Below are positions 45,398 to 55,680 of a DNA stretch of 55,680 nucleotides, one piece after another. This DNA is from Lindgomyces ingoldianus (Eukaryota; Ascomycota; Dothideomycetes; Pleosporales; Lindgomycetaceae): NCBI RefSeq assembly GCF_010093535.1, contig NW_022985193.1, positions 672,186 to 727,865 of the forward strand. The letters are read 5' to 3'. The translations under genes and the position numbers were made by a program. Within the stretch, counting starts at the first letter, position 1. Every line of letters begins with the position of its first letter. The notes beneath the pieces were generated by a model that searched no databases, had not been told where the DNA came from, and saw only the letters and a program-made list of their open reading frames with translations.

Positions 45398-48343
45398 ACG
45401 TACCTAACGGGTTAGCCAGCCACTTTTGCTAAGCCCCCACTAAAACCACCCTATTCTAGCGCAAAACAGCCTACTTTAGACCTATATAGAGTAATACAAC
45501 ATAAGATATTATTTAGAGTCTACTTCTACTACTTTCTTACACGTACGCAAGTTATGCCTAGTCTAATTACACTGCCTACATTACCTTTAACTTAGCTTAC
45601 CTTCTTTAGCGCGCACCTGTGTCTTTAGCTTTTTCCTATTACTACGCGCTTTAAACTTCTTTAAAGCAGTTAGACAAGCTCTATTTTTAACTATTAAAGT
45701 CTTTTCTGCCTAAATTTACTTTTTTTTATATAATCTATGTTATATAGCAGCCTTATTTACTACTTAAAGCTTTGTAATCTTCTTTTACACTAACACTAGC
45801 TTATATGTAATAATTAATAACCTTTTTAAAACTTTTTTAAAGGCCTTTACTATAGACATTAGTAAGCTGTTTATATGCTTTTAAATTTTTACTTTTATAA
45901 GCATTAATTATAACTTAAATTTAAAAGTATTACTTAGGGTTTATAACTACTAGAGCTTATTATTAATAGACAGTAGTAGTAATAAAGTACATAACTAGAT
46001 ATTAAGGGCTATTTTAACCTATTCTAGGTTAAATAGGACTAAACTAGCGCTTTAAAACCCTCTTTAAATATTACTAAAAGTAATTACTACATTATAAGCG
46101 TGTATAAAGCATAGTAGAAACTTAAGTTTTATAATGTAAGTAATTTAGTTATATATAAGATCTTTAGCTTAGCACTTATACACTTTTTTTAAAGGGGCAA
46201 AACAACCTATATTAAAAGGCTATAAAAGGTGTAATAAGTGTAGAGGCATATAAATAGTAATAATTTTATTCTTTTTATAGTACTACTAGAAATTAAGTAA
46301 GTTATAGCTCTTATAGCTATTAATAATAAAAAGCTAATAAGCGCCTATAACTTTTTTTATATGCTTATTAAAGTGCTTTAACTACTGCAGCCTAAGCTTA
46401 TTTATTATCTAGCTGTTCTTAAAGACTGTAATAACCTAGTTCTAAGACAGATTCTTTTTCTTATACTAAGTAGAAAGGTAATAGCAGCCTTTAAAAATAA
46501 TAAAAAGTAAAATAGCCTAATTTATTATATTAATGCCTTAGATAACTAACGTACTTTACAGGCAAGTTGCTTACACACCTAAGTTGCTTACTTTTGCTAA
46601 GACCCTACTAAACTACTTTTCCTACACTAATGCATTCCTAACAACACTACTTAGATGTGCTAAAAGAATGTTAGATATAGCTTGCGCTCTAAGCTTTTAA
46701 ATAAAACATAAAACTCTTAAAAAAATATGCTGCAGCTATGTACAAAGTCTTTTAAAAGATAATAAATAACTACAGCGCTAGACAACCTTTATAAGCTAAT
46801 TCTACAGCTAACTTATAAAGACTAGGTAATAAGAAGGAGCAGGTGATTATTAAGACTATACTTAAGCTATATGCGCAAGGATTTTCCTCTTAGATAGCAT
46901 TTATAGCTAATATAGCTAATTCTTTGCGCGCTAAGCGTAATCTAGGCCATGTTAGCATAAACTAGCCTAGTATGTTTATAAAGCGTTATTTAGAGCTTAA
47001 AGTAAAGTTTTAAGCGCAAGTATAGTTAATAAATATTTAGCTTATAATAAAGCTTGTTATGCTAAAGTTATACATGTTATTATCTTAGATGCTATACTTA
47101 GCTTTAATATTCTCTACAAGGCTAAACCTGCTTTAAATTACCCTAGGACCCTTACAGAGAGCTCTCTTATAGTTGTACTACGCGTAAACGTTACTTTAAG
47201 GTCTAGATAACGCTTCCTAAACGTACTAGGCTAGTTTATGCTAACATAGCCTAGATTACGCTTAGCGCGCAAAGAATTAGCTATATTAGCTATAAATGCT
47301 ATCTAAGGGGAAAATCCTTGCGCATATAGCTTAAGTATAGTCTTAATAATCACCTGCTTCTTTTTATTACCTAGCCTTTATAAGTTAGCTGTAGAATTAG
47401 CTTATAAAGGTTGTCTAGCGCTATAGTTATTTATTATTTTTTAAAGAACTTTGTACATAGCTGCAGCACATTTCTTTAAGAGTTTTATGTCTTATTTAAA
47501 AGCTTAAAGTGTAAGCTGTATCTAACATTCTTTTAGCGCGTCTAAGTAGTGTTGTTAGGAATGCATTAGTGTAAGAAGAGTAGTTTAGTAGGGTCTTAGC
47601 AAAAGTAAGCAACTTAGGTGTGTAAGCAACTTGCCTGTGAAGTACGTTATTGTCTACTTTTTATTACCTTACTATATTACTTTTAGCTATTTTTATTTCT
47701 TTAAAGCTATAATAACTGCTCTAGTTAATATCTAGCTTATTATAAAGCCTAACTTATTAAAGTTATATATGTCTTTATTCTAAATACTATACTTAGCTTT
47801 TATGTTAGCTACTAGGCAAAACTAGCTCTAGATAACCTCTAGATTTTCATAAAGTGCTTTTTTATAATTATACTTATAATTAAACTTTATTATAAACTTA
47901 AAGCAGTGCTTAACCTACATACTAGGCTAGTTTAAGCTAACCTAGCCTAGATTACGCTTTGCGCGCAAGGAATTAGCTATATTAGCTATAGCTATAAGCC
48001 TAAAAAGAAATCTGCGTGTAATAAGCTTAAGTATATACTTAATAACTACCTTCTTTTTAAGCTTAGTTAAATTCCTTAATTTAGGCTAGCATTCTGCTTC
48101 TAAAGGCTGTCTAGCGCGTTAATTACTTAGTGTTATATAAAAGACATTATAAATAGCTGCAGCGTGTTATAAGAAAAGTTTTAAGTTTTATTTAAAAGCC
48201 TAAAGAGTAAGCTGTATTTAATGTTCTTTAGAAGATTTAATCTAGTGTTGTTGTTAAGGCATTATGTAGATAGGTAGAGTGTGGTAGGGGCTTAGCAAAA
48301 GTGGCTAGCTAACTTGTGTAGCTAGCTAATCTGTTAGGTACGT
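45398..48343 (-). mobile_element. Pogo-like element A, copy 2, with nested foldback
   Basis: TIR ACGTACCTAACGGGTTAGCC; TA at 45396-45397 and 48344-48345. Without the nested foldback (46549-47647 plus TA) it is 1845 bp, 19 bp shorter than copy 1. The difference is a deletion in the left TIR, which lacks the GCTAGCCACACAGGTTAGC segment. The minus-strand transposase relic is as in copy 1 and is interrupted by the foldback. Confidence 0.9.
46549..47647. mobile_element. 1.1-kb foldback element, best-preserved copy
   Basis: 1099 bp between TA at 46547-46548 and 47648-47649. Reading inward from either end gives almost the same sequence for about 490 bp: ACGTACTTYACAGGCAAG, then TTTTGCTAAGACCCTACTAA, and so on, to AATCTAGGC.ATGTTAGCAT. 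Only about 110 bp in the centre (about 47045-47155) is unpaired. Both arms are homologous to the right end of B' (51003-52863), which carries the transposase start, so one end was copied in inverted orientation and the other end lost. Confidence 0.88.
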
Positions 48344-49670
48344 TATAAACTTTTTATATAATAATATTAACACACTTAACACATAAATCTAATATTAAAT
48401 AGATAATAGTAAGCATAGTCTTACCTTTCTACTATTATAGCTTAATAGTATAAAGCTGTTTATTTTTATAAATAGATTATTTACTAATAATAAAAACTTT
48501 AGCTTATAGCTAGAATTCTTAATTATATTAAGTAATAAGAACTATATAAAGTAAAGTAACTACTTTAAAATACTAGGCAACATTATACACTAAAATTCTA
48601 CTAAGTGTAAAAGAGTAACTAGGAGTGTTCTTACTAGTAAACTATATAGCATAGTTAAAAAGTTTAATAATATAATTACCTTTAGTATAACTTTATAGTA
48701 AATTATATAAACACTTAAGCTGCTACTAATCCTAGTAGTAATCTACATAAATTTAAGGTTTTTATATAATTACCTTATTAAGCTAGGCACTACTAGTAAA
48801 AAGTAACTTATAATTAACATTATATTACTTTGTAAATTATATAAGAAAAAGGAAATTACTAAAATAAAGTAGATTAATAGTAAAGACAACTTAGTAAATG
48901 TATGTATAAAGAAAACACTAAATTAGGCTTTTTAATTATTAGTCTTAACTAACTGCCCCTTTGTCTAGATAGAAGCATCTGTGGACTAGCTAGATCCTGT
49001 GCGCAAAAATGCCCTAGACTAACTAGACTAACAACACTTTATATAAAGCCTATTTTTTTTTATTATACACACTTATTTTTCTTATTATAAGATTAGAAGA
49101 AAAGGATATATAAGAAAGACAGTCTATTTGTCTAGTATATAGGAAAAGAAAAAGCCACCACCCCTCACGTATAGTGGTCACAATGCAGACCACAGCTCTG
49201 CTATACGCACAAGGCGCAGGCATTAGCCTAGAAGTTAGCTAGCATATAACACTTAACAAAGAGAGAGGCACTAGTAGTGCTACTATAATAATAAGTATAT
49301 AAAGTTACTAGGACCTAACTGCAACTCTAGACTAAGACTACATAAAAGTACTTCTTACAACACAACTTTTGCTGCCTATAGCTGCAGATTAGTGCTAGCA
49401 AGTAAGATAACATTAATATTATAGAATAGTAAAGCTGCTATATGCTGCTTTTTAGCCTATCTATAATTAGCATTTTATATTAAAAAAAAAGTAGAAAAGC
49501 TAAAAGATTTATATGTTTATGCTAAGACACTAAATAAACTACTAATTAGTAGTAGAACTAGTTAAAAGAGTAACGCAGATGCGCCATAGGCCGCTAGACT
49601 GCATAAGGACGTTAAAGACGCCCACACTAACAGCGCTAGAGGTAGAGGAGGAAGGCTAGAGAGACATCTC

Positions 49671-49671
<1 letters not shown>

Positions 49672-49702
<31 letters not shown>

Positions 49703-49732
49703 CGTGTGTGTGTGTGCGTGTGTGTGTGTGTG
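49672..49732. repeat. (TG)n microsatellite, interrupted
   Basis: About 30 TG units with a few TA or CG interruptions (TGTATGTGTGCG). It occupies the same site in the copia 3' internal region as the (CA)n at 2800-2838 in the reversed copy. Confidence 0.9.
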
Positions 49733-50164
49733 CAAGTAGAAGTATCTATTACTATTAGCACTATATAAAAAGAGAAAAGAGCTAGAGAATTATATAGTAG
49801 GGCTTAGAAAGTAAAGAATAAAGAAGAGAAAGTAAAGAAAAAAGAGAGACCTTATTATATACACCTCTTTACACACTTGCCTACGCAAAGATCCTACACT
49901 ATTCTAGCATAAAACCCTACATAAAATAGCTTATATACTACTAAATTACTTTTAAAGTAAGCGCATAAAAGCTAGATAATAATAGCCTAAAACACTTTAC
50001 ACTATTTATAAAGTTATTTACATAGTATAACTAGCCTATTTTAATATACAGCATTACTAAGGCAAGTCTTAATAAATAAAGTAAAGTATAGGCAAAACAT
50101 AACTAGATAGACCTACATAAATAAGAGGGAGGTAACTTTTTAGATAAAAATAAAAAGTTGCTAG

Positions 50165-50444
50165 TGTCTATACATAGTAGTAGTGTTATAGCCTAAATAT
50201 ATGTAATTATACATAAGTAGGATTATGTATCTATGTTACATAATGCTTGTGTATAAACCTCTATGCATAAATATTTAAATATCCCTTTTTTTCTCTATAC
50301 AGAGGAAAGAAAAGAGTAATAAAACTAGAAACATGTTGCTCTTACCTTACCTACCTTGTACGCTGTGCACACTGTACACCACTCTTACTCTTGCTACTTA
50401 AGTGCTTATACTATAAGCAGCTAGCTGTTAGAGCCTATTTAACA
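50165..50444 (+). repeat. 3' LTR of the copia element
   Basis: 280 bp. The inner first half is strongly AT-shifted (TGTCTATACATAGTAGTAGT where the 5' LTR has TGTCTGTACGCAGCAGCAGC). The outer half keeps GTACGCTGTGCACACTGTAC. Confidence 0.9.
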
Positions 50445-50449
50445 CTTAG

Positions 50450-51000
50450 CCTATTTTTTAAAACTACTTTAGATTAACTCTAATTCTAAGCTAGCCTAAA
50501 TAAGACTTTAAGTTAGTTATTTAAGATTAAGTCTTTTTTAAAGCTTAGCTTCTTAAAAAAGTCTTTAACCTTATTGTAAGTAGACACTTAAGTAAGAGAT
50601 ATAAATAGTATCTAAAAATATATAAACTTTTTAGACAACTTTACTACTTAAACTTAATAACTTATTAACTAGATTTAGTTTAAAGTCTATAAGAACCTAA
50701 TTAGTTATGCTATTAATAAAGACACTATTAAAACCTAGACTTAGCTTTAAACTAAAGTACATAAGTTTACATAAAATTCTTTTTTAACATAGTATAAAAA
50801 CTACTATTACTTTTAAAATATAAAGTAAAAAGTAGGTAATACATTTAATACATTTATTACTTAGCTATTTTAGTAAAAGAACATTTTAAAACACACTTCT
50901 TTTTAAACTTCTAAAAAAAGAACTTTATAAGATTAAAATTACTTTTATATAAGCACTACTATAAAAAAACTTAACATAAGCTTTATTAATAATTACTAAT
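50450..51000 (+). other. RIP-mutated DNA, probable continuation of the host element of the copia insertion
   Basis: Uniformly AT-rich with no ORF or motif. Because copia is flanked by CTTAG on both sides, this DNA and 37640-38283 were contiguous before the insertion. Confidence 0.5.
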
Positions 51001-51002
51001 TA

Positions 51003-52863
51003 ACGTACTTTATAGGCGAGTTGCTTACACACCTGAGTTGCTTACTTTTGCTAAGACTCTACCCTAACAAACTCTATTATAGCCTATAACAACCCGCTCT
51101 AGCACTATATAGTACAGTACAGCCTAGAATATTATTTAGATACTACTTCTGCTTCTTACTTACATGTTTACATGTTATGCCTAGTCTAATTACACTATCT
51201 ATAGCGCCTTTAGAAGAGCTTACCTACTTTAGCTTACACCTGCTTCTTTGCCTTTTTTCTATTACTATGCACTCTAAACTTCTTTAAAGCTATTAAGTGT
51301 AGGCCTTTTTAAATTATTAAAGTTTTTTCTACTTTAATTTACTTTTTTATGTAATTTATGTTATATAGTAGCCTTATTAGCTACTTAAAGCTTAGTAATT
51401 TCCTATTATACTAATACTAGCTTATGTGTAATTATTACTGCTCTTTTTAAAACCTTTTTAAATACTTTAACTATAAAAGTTAGTAAACTATTTAGATACT
51501 TTTAAATTTTTATTTTTATAAGCATTAATTATAACCTAAGTTTTAGAGTATTACTTAAAGTTTACAACTACTAAGGCTTATTATAAATAAGTAGTAGTAG
51601 TAATAGAGTGTGTAACTTTATATTAAAGCTTATTATAACTTATTATAGGTTAAAATAAACTAATCTAGCGCCTTAAAACTCTTTTTAGATATTACTAAAA
51701 GTAATTATAGCATTATAAGCTGCTTTAAAGCATAGTAAAAACTTTATTTTTATAATATAAGTAATTTAGTTATGTATAAGGTTTTTAGCTTAGCACTTAT
51801 ACACTTTTTTTTAAAGAAGTAAAATAACCTATATTAAGTAGCTATAAAAAGTGTAATAAGTAAAAAAGTATATAAATAGTAATAATTTTATTATTTTTAT
51901 AGTATTACTAAAAATAAAGTAAGTTATAGCTTTTATAGCTGTTAATAACTAGCAGACAGTAGCTACTAATAGTACACTTCTTTATATGCGCATTAAAGTG
52001 CTTTAACTAGTCTAGACTAAGCTAATTAGTAGTTTAGCTGCGCTTAGAAATTATAATAACTTAATTCTAAAGTAAATTTTTTTATACTAGTTTAAAAAGT
52101 AGTTGCTACTCTAAAAAATAATAAAAAGTAAAATAGCCTACTTTTTAGCATTAATGCCCTAGATAGCTGTTGTCTACTTTTAGTTACCTAGCTAGACTAC
52201 TTTTAGCTGTCCTTATCTCTTTAAACTTATAATAACTACTCTAGTAAATATCTAGCCTATTATAAACTTTATTTTATTAAAGTTGTATGTATTATTATTT
52301 TAGATGCTATACTTAGCTTTAATATTCTTTATAAAGTTAAACTAGCTTTAAATTACTATAAAAAATTTATAAAAAGCTTTTTTATAGTTATACTTATGCT
52401 TAAACTTTACTTTAAGCTTTAAGTAACACTTAATAAATATATTAAGCTAGTTTATACTAATATAGCTTATATTATGCTTAGCGTGTAAAGAATTAGCTAT
52501 ATTAGCTATAGCTGCTAGCTAGGGGGGAAATTCTTGCGCATCTAGCTTAAGTATATGCTAAATAATTACTTACTTTTTATTATTATCTAGCTTTTATAAG
52601 TTAGCTATATAATTAGCTTAGAAAGGTTATCTAGCGCGTTAGTTACTTATTATCTTTTAAAAAACCTTATAGATAGCTGTAGTGTGTTGCTTAGAAAGTG
52701 TTATGTTTTATTTAAAAGCCTAAAGTATAAGCTACATTTAATGTTTCTTTAACACATCTAAGTAGTATTATTAGAAATGCATTAGTGTAGAAAAGGAAGT
52801 GTAGTAAGGTCTTAGCAAAAGTAAGTAACTTAGGTGTGTAAGTAACTTGTCTATAAAGTACGT
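51003..52863 (-). mobile_element. Full-length Pogo-like element B'
   Basis: 1861 bp, ACGTACTTTATAGGCGAG to its complement, TA at 51001-51002 and 52864-52865. TIRs of about 60 bp end at TTTTGCTAAGACYCTAC. The minus strand carries a RIP-broken Fot1/Pogo transposase, with its DNA-binding part near 52400-52600. Its right end is the source of the foldback elements; its left end matches the truncated copy at 37225. Related to element A in interior and TIR layout. Confidence 0.88.
51200..52640 (-). pseudogene. Fot1/Pogo-type transposase remnant of B'
   Basis: Minus-strand reading is interrupted by stops throughout. Its sequence runs in parallel with the transposase relic of element A, including the stretch before the DDE domain. 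Ends are approximate. No frame longer than about 60 codons survives. Confidence 0.55.
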
Positions 52864-52865
52864 TA

Positions 52866-53313
52866 TAGTTAAAATTACTATATAATCTTTCCTTTATCTA
52901 CATAGATAGCAGAGGTACTAATAAAGAAGTTAGCTTTTAAAGATTTTAGTTAGCTAATTTCTTAAGTTATAACTTAATTTTAAAGTATCTTTAGCTATAA
53001 AAAGCTAACCTTAAAATCTATTTTAAAAATAGTACATTTAAGTAGTAGAAAAGTAATAATAGTAAAATTTAGTTAGAACTTATTAAAAAGCTTTAAAGGA
53101 CTGTAGTTTTAGAGAGACTATATATATACTTTACTCTACCTCTTTTACTATCTAACTAATAAGTAATAATGTTAGGAAAGAAGCTCTTCTAGAGGAACTG
53201 CTTTAGAGGCACTCTAAACCTACCCTACAAGCCCTTAGGCCTAGTAGTAATGTAGTGTAGAACATAAAGTACTTTTATTATTAAAAGCTACTTTAGTTAA
53301 AGAATTATATACT
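52866..53313. other. RIP-mutated spacer
   Basis: AT-rich DNA between two B' copies with no motif. 53150-53260 is slightly less AT-rich (CTAGAGGAACTGC) but unrecognised. Confidence 0.5.
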
Positions 53314-53315
53314 TA

Positions 53316-53930
53316 ATGTACTTCACAGGCAAGTTGCTTACACACCTAAGTTACTTACTTTTACTAAGACTTTACTACACTACTTTTTTTACACTAATGC
53401 ATTTTTAATAACACTACTTAGATATATTAAAAAAACATTAGATATAGTATACACTTTAAGCTTTTAAATAAAATATAACACTTTTTAAGTAACACACTAT
53501 AGCTATTTATAAAGTTTTTTTTAAAAAAATAATAAGTAACTAACATACTAAATAACTTTTCTAAGCTAATTATATAGCTAACTTATAAAAACTAGATAAT
53601 AATAAAAAGTAAGTAATTATTTAGCACATACTTAAGCTAAATATGTAAGGATTTCCCTCTTAGCTAGTAGCTATAGCTAATATAGCTAATTCTTTACATA
53701 CTAAGTATAATATAAGCTATATTAGTATAAACTAGCTTAATATATTTATTAAGTGTTACTTAAAGCTTAAAGTAAAGTTTAAGCATAAGTATAACTATAA
53801 AAAAGCTTTTTATAAATTTTTTATAGTAATTTAAAGCTAGTTTAACTTTATAAAGAATATTAAAGCTAAGTATAGCATCTAAAATAATAACATATATAAC
53901 TTTAATAAAATAAAGTTTAAAATACTACAA
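53316..53930 (-). mobile_element. Truncated B' element (transposase-start end only)
   Basis: After TA at 53314-53315, ATGTACTTCACAGGCAAG and the following 600 bp match the reverse complement of the right end of B' to AAAATAAAGTTTA, then stop. It is a single arm that continues past the point where foldback elements turn back, so it is a deleted B' and not a foldback. Confidence 0.75.
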
Positions 53931-54420
53931 CAGTTTATAAATAATCTGTAAAAGCAAAGCTTGCTTAGAGCAATAGTTAGCGCATTAAGGTAGGTTATTT
54001 AGGTTAAAGAATAGTTACAGCATAATGCTTAGCAAAGTAGTATTAGACAGGTAATAGACGCATAACAACAACATTTAACTGTAGCATGTAACTAATTATA
54101 GCCTGTAACTAAGCGTAGCTAATACTAATCTCTAACACACTAATGTAGCTAATTGTTTGCAGTAGTAACACTTAGATGCGTTGTCACTATTGTTATACAA
54201 TAGTTAGATGTGTTGTCACACAATAGTTAGATGCGTTAGCACTATAGTTATATGCATCTCACTATAGCCTGTTGCCAACACTCACCTACTTATTTCGCAT
54301 ATATATAGACACCTACAAAGGATTCCTCTAGCAATACATTTAATCTAGTTCCTTATGCCTCTAGTGTCTTACATAGCTTCACAATAATACTAATCCCTAA
54401 CACACTAATATAGCTTAAAA
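53931..54420 (+). repeat. Possible solo LTR with short internal repeats
   Basis: Less AT-rich stretch with three loose copies of TTAGATGYGTTGTCAC (54170-54250), a CATATATATAGAC box near 54300 and a CTCTAGTGTCTTACA end near 54374. AATACTAATCYCTAACACAC occurs at both 54122 and 54387 as a direct repeat about 265 bp apart. This layout suggests an LTR or a tandem duplication. Boundaries are uncertain. Confidence 0.4.
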
Positions 54421-54985
54421 AAAACTACTTAAATAATAGCTAGCTAATTCTTAGCTTTAATTAGGTTAGTAAAATTTCTTTTTTAAAAACTTAAAGTTTA
54501 TATAAATTTAAGATTAGTTATTTAGAAATTAGTTAATTATTAGCTGTAATTAAAAGAATAGGTTCTAGCTTTAGCTCTTAACGTGTTTCTGCTTTTATAA
54601 TAGTCTTCCTCTTCTTTGCACCTTGCAGTCTCTAGCGTTGCGCCTGTTCCTTTTACTGCCTAATACTGCCACATTACGCCTAATACTGCTACCTAATATC
54701 TTTAATTTAATTGTTTTAGCATTAAAGCCCTAGTTGTAGAGCAGCAGCTTGTGTAGTTTGTTGCCTCTGCAGGAATTTCTTAGAGTCCTAGAGAGCTCTA
54801 GCGCTGCCTCTGCCTCTGCCTCTCTATCGCCGCAAAGATTAATGTAGTACATGTAATACCTTAACAAGCTGTTTTACTTGCACAACTGCTAGTTTAGCTT
54901 CTTTAACTGCTGTTTAAATATAATAGGCTAATGTCTAGAGTTGTTAGTAAGAGATTACCTAGTAGTGTTAAGAAATGCATAAAGT
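54421..54985. other. Non-coding DNA, nothing recognised
   Basis: Mixed composition. Short C/T-rich stretch near 54600-54830 (CTGCCTCTGCCTCTGCCTC, a three-unit CTGCCT repeat). No ORF. Confidence 0.5.
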
Positions 54986-55200
54986 AAATTGCAGCAAATT
55001 GCAGTAAACTACAGCAAATTGCAGCAAACTACAGCAAATTGCAGCAAACTATAGCAAACTGCACTAAACTATAGCAAATTGCACTAAACTATAGCAAATT
55101 ACAGTAAACTATAGCAAATTACAGCAAACTACAGCAAATTGCGGCAACCTATAGCAAATTGCAGCAAACTACAGTAGATTACAGTAGCAGGCAGCAATCT
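54986..55200. repeat. GCAGCAAATT / GCAGCAAACT tandem array
   Basis: About 20 units of roughly 10 bp, alternating AAATTGCAGC and AAACTACAGC, with RIP-type variants (TATAGC, TACAGT). The same 10-bp unit forms the inner array of the 371-bp element, a copy of which begins 240 bp downstream. Confidence 0.85.
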
Positions 55201-55439
55201 CTAGTAGATATTAGTTGTGTTGCAAGTAGCTCTACGTATAGAGAGGGTTCTAGGGGGGTAATGCCTCTAGAGAAAAAGCCTTAAAAAGGGCAGCAATAAT
55301 GGTGCATAAGCTAGTGTTAGCGTAATAGAAAATTACTAAGCTTTAAGCAGCTAATAAGGCAGCTACATTTAGAAAGGTCTGCGCTTAACAGCTCTAAAGG
55401 AGGTTAGGGCGCGCAGTGACAGGAAGAAGGCAAAGAAGC

Positions 55440-55680
55440 TGTCAGATTGAAGCACTGTTTCTAGGCTTCCTGAGATGAATGATGGGTTTGGATATGATGT
55501 ATGGGATGATTGATTAATTGTATTGATTGTGTTTTTATTTATCGATCCTTTTTCTGCTCTACTCGTGTTGCTCGGCTTTTTGTTCTGCCGATCCGAGTCC
55601 CTCGCGCACTAGCCCTATGCGCGACCAGCTTGCAACATGCTGCAATTTGCTGCAAAATGCTGTAACATGCTGCAATTTGC
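55440..55680 (-). mobile_element. 371-bp-family element, reversed, cut by the window end
   Basis: Starts TGTCAGATTGAAGCACTG and runs through GATATGATGTATGGGATG, CGATCCGAGTCCCTCGCGC and into the GCTGCAATTT array at the edge. Almost unmutated. Slightly different from the other copies in an A/T-rich stretch near 55515-55550. Confidence 0.9.

Larger units (their letters stand above)
44480..48960 (+). pseudogene. Copia reverse transcriptase / RNase H relic, split by element A
   Basis: 44500-44890 reads, with stops, NLYFI.KVKGK, LYKKSCLVFTS, LLLAIKVSLKAMYKMHFKLH and IDKLIRTLYIKLLKEM. This matches the RVT_2 order of fungal copia elements (RFVDEVKG..YEKSRLVVQAY..., I.QAY.QS...L.R.IY...P.EM). The reading is broken at 45397 by element A and should resume at 48346. 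The last part, to about 48960, would be the RNase H end but is unreadable. RIP-inactivated. Confidence 0.6.
38289..50444 (+). mobile_element. Ty1/copia retrotransposon with four nested insertions
   Basis: 280-bp LTRs at 38289-38568 and 50165-50444 (TGTCTGTACG...TTTAACA) share the duplication CTTAG (38284-38288 and 50445-50449). The two ends, 12.2 kb apart, therefore belong to one insertion. Removing the Pogo (39095-40934), the 371-bp element (42769-43139) and element A with its nested foldback (45398-48343), each with its duplication, leaves about 7 kb, a usual copia size. Integrase-side and reverse-transcriptase relics on the plus strand support the class. All coding parts are RIP-inactivated. 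Confidence 0.9.

Noticed and set aside
38289..50444. Starship-type giant element or Helitron
   Set aside because: No tyrosine recombinase captain frame or Rep/helicase relic was seen. LTRs and target duplications explain the ends.
54986..55200. Telomeric or centromeric repeat
   Set aside because: The unit is not TTAGGG-like, and the array is only about 200 bp long and tied to a mobile element.

Overview
The window looks like a piece of a filamentous ascomycete genome, probably a Dothideomycete of the Pleosporales type. The evidence is short 50-57 bp GT-AG introns, Fot1/Pogo-type transposons, Ty3/gypsy and Ty1/copia retrotransposons, and very strong repeat-induced point mutation (RIP). The RIP mark is everywhere in the repeats: CpA has become TpA (and TpG TpA), Gln and Trp codons have become TAA/TAG, and almost no long ORFs survive. 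This is the layout of an AT-rich isochore surrounding a small GC-equilibrated gene island. I cannot name the species.

Layout. 1-540: a cluster of small hairpin repeats. 715-3484: a reversed, circularly permuted piece of a copia element (3' internal - single LTR - 5' internal). 3486-4941: a truncated foldback element, three copies of a 215-bp element and short tandem repeats. 4942-7618: a Ty3/gypsy gag-protease-RT relic. 7621-9484: Pogo-like element 'A'. About 9700-21211: a reversed gypsy relic, interrupted by a Pogo element (10271-12107) and, inside its own LTR, by a younger complete gypsy (13296-20960, 588-bp LTRs, ACATG target duplication). 21212-25470: foldback fragment and a reversed copia relic. 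25480-27120: an unidentified, less AT-rich segment with inverted repeats. 27227-28326: a 1.1-kb palindromic foldback element. 28330-30397: a short LTR element (292-bp LTRs, CTTAG target duplication) inserted into an older LTR of its own family, with a 129-bp assembly gap.

30.9-36.0 kb is the gene island. It holds a MAPEG-family gene broken by one in-frame stop, a heavily decayed FAD-linked oxidoreductase gene of the DHCR24-like type, and one apparently intact gene: an eight-exon GGA clathrin adaptor (VHS-GAT-GAE, 653 aa), a trans-Golgi-to-endosome sorting protein. It is the only gene here that I would call functional.

36.97-55.68 kb returns to nested repeats. The main object is a copia retrotransposon at 38289-50444 (280-bp LTRs, CTTAG target duplications). 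It was split by a Pogo element (39095-40934), a 371-bp TG...CA element (42769-43139) and an A element (45398-48343) that itself contains a foldback element (46549-47647). Downstream are a full-length Pogo-like element B' (51003-52863), a truncated B' copy, a possible solo LTR, a GCAGCAAATT-type tandem array and another copy of the 371-bp element running off the end.

The most interesting observations are the foldback elements derived from one end of B'; two short TG...CA elements with 5-bp target duplications that largely escape RIP; RIP that fades inside both LTRs of three separate retroelements; and the single-LTR permuted copia copy.
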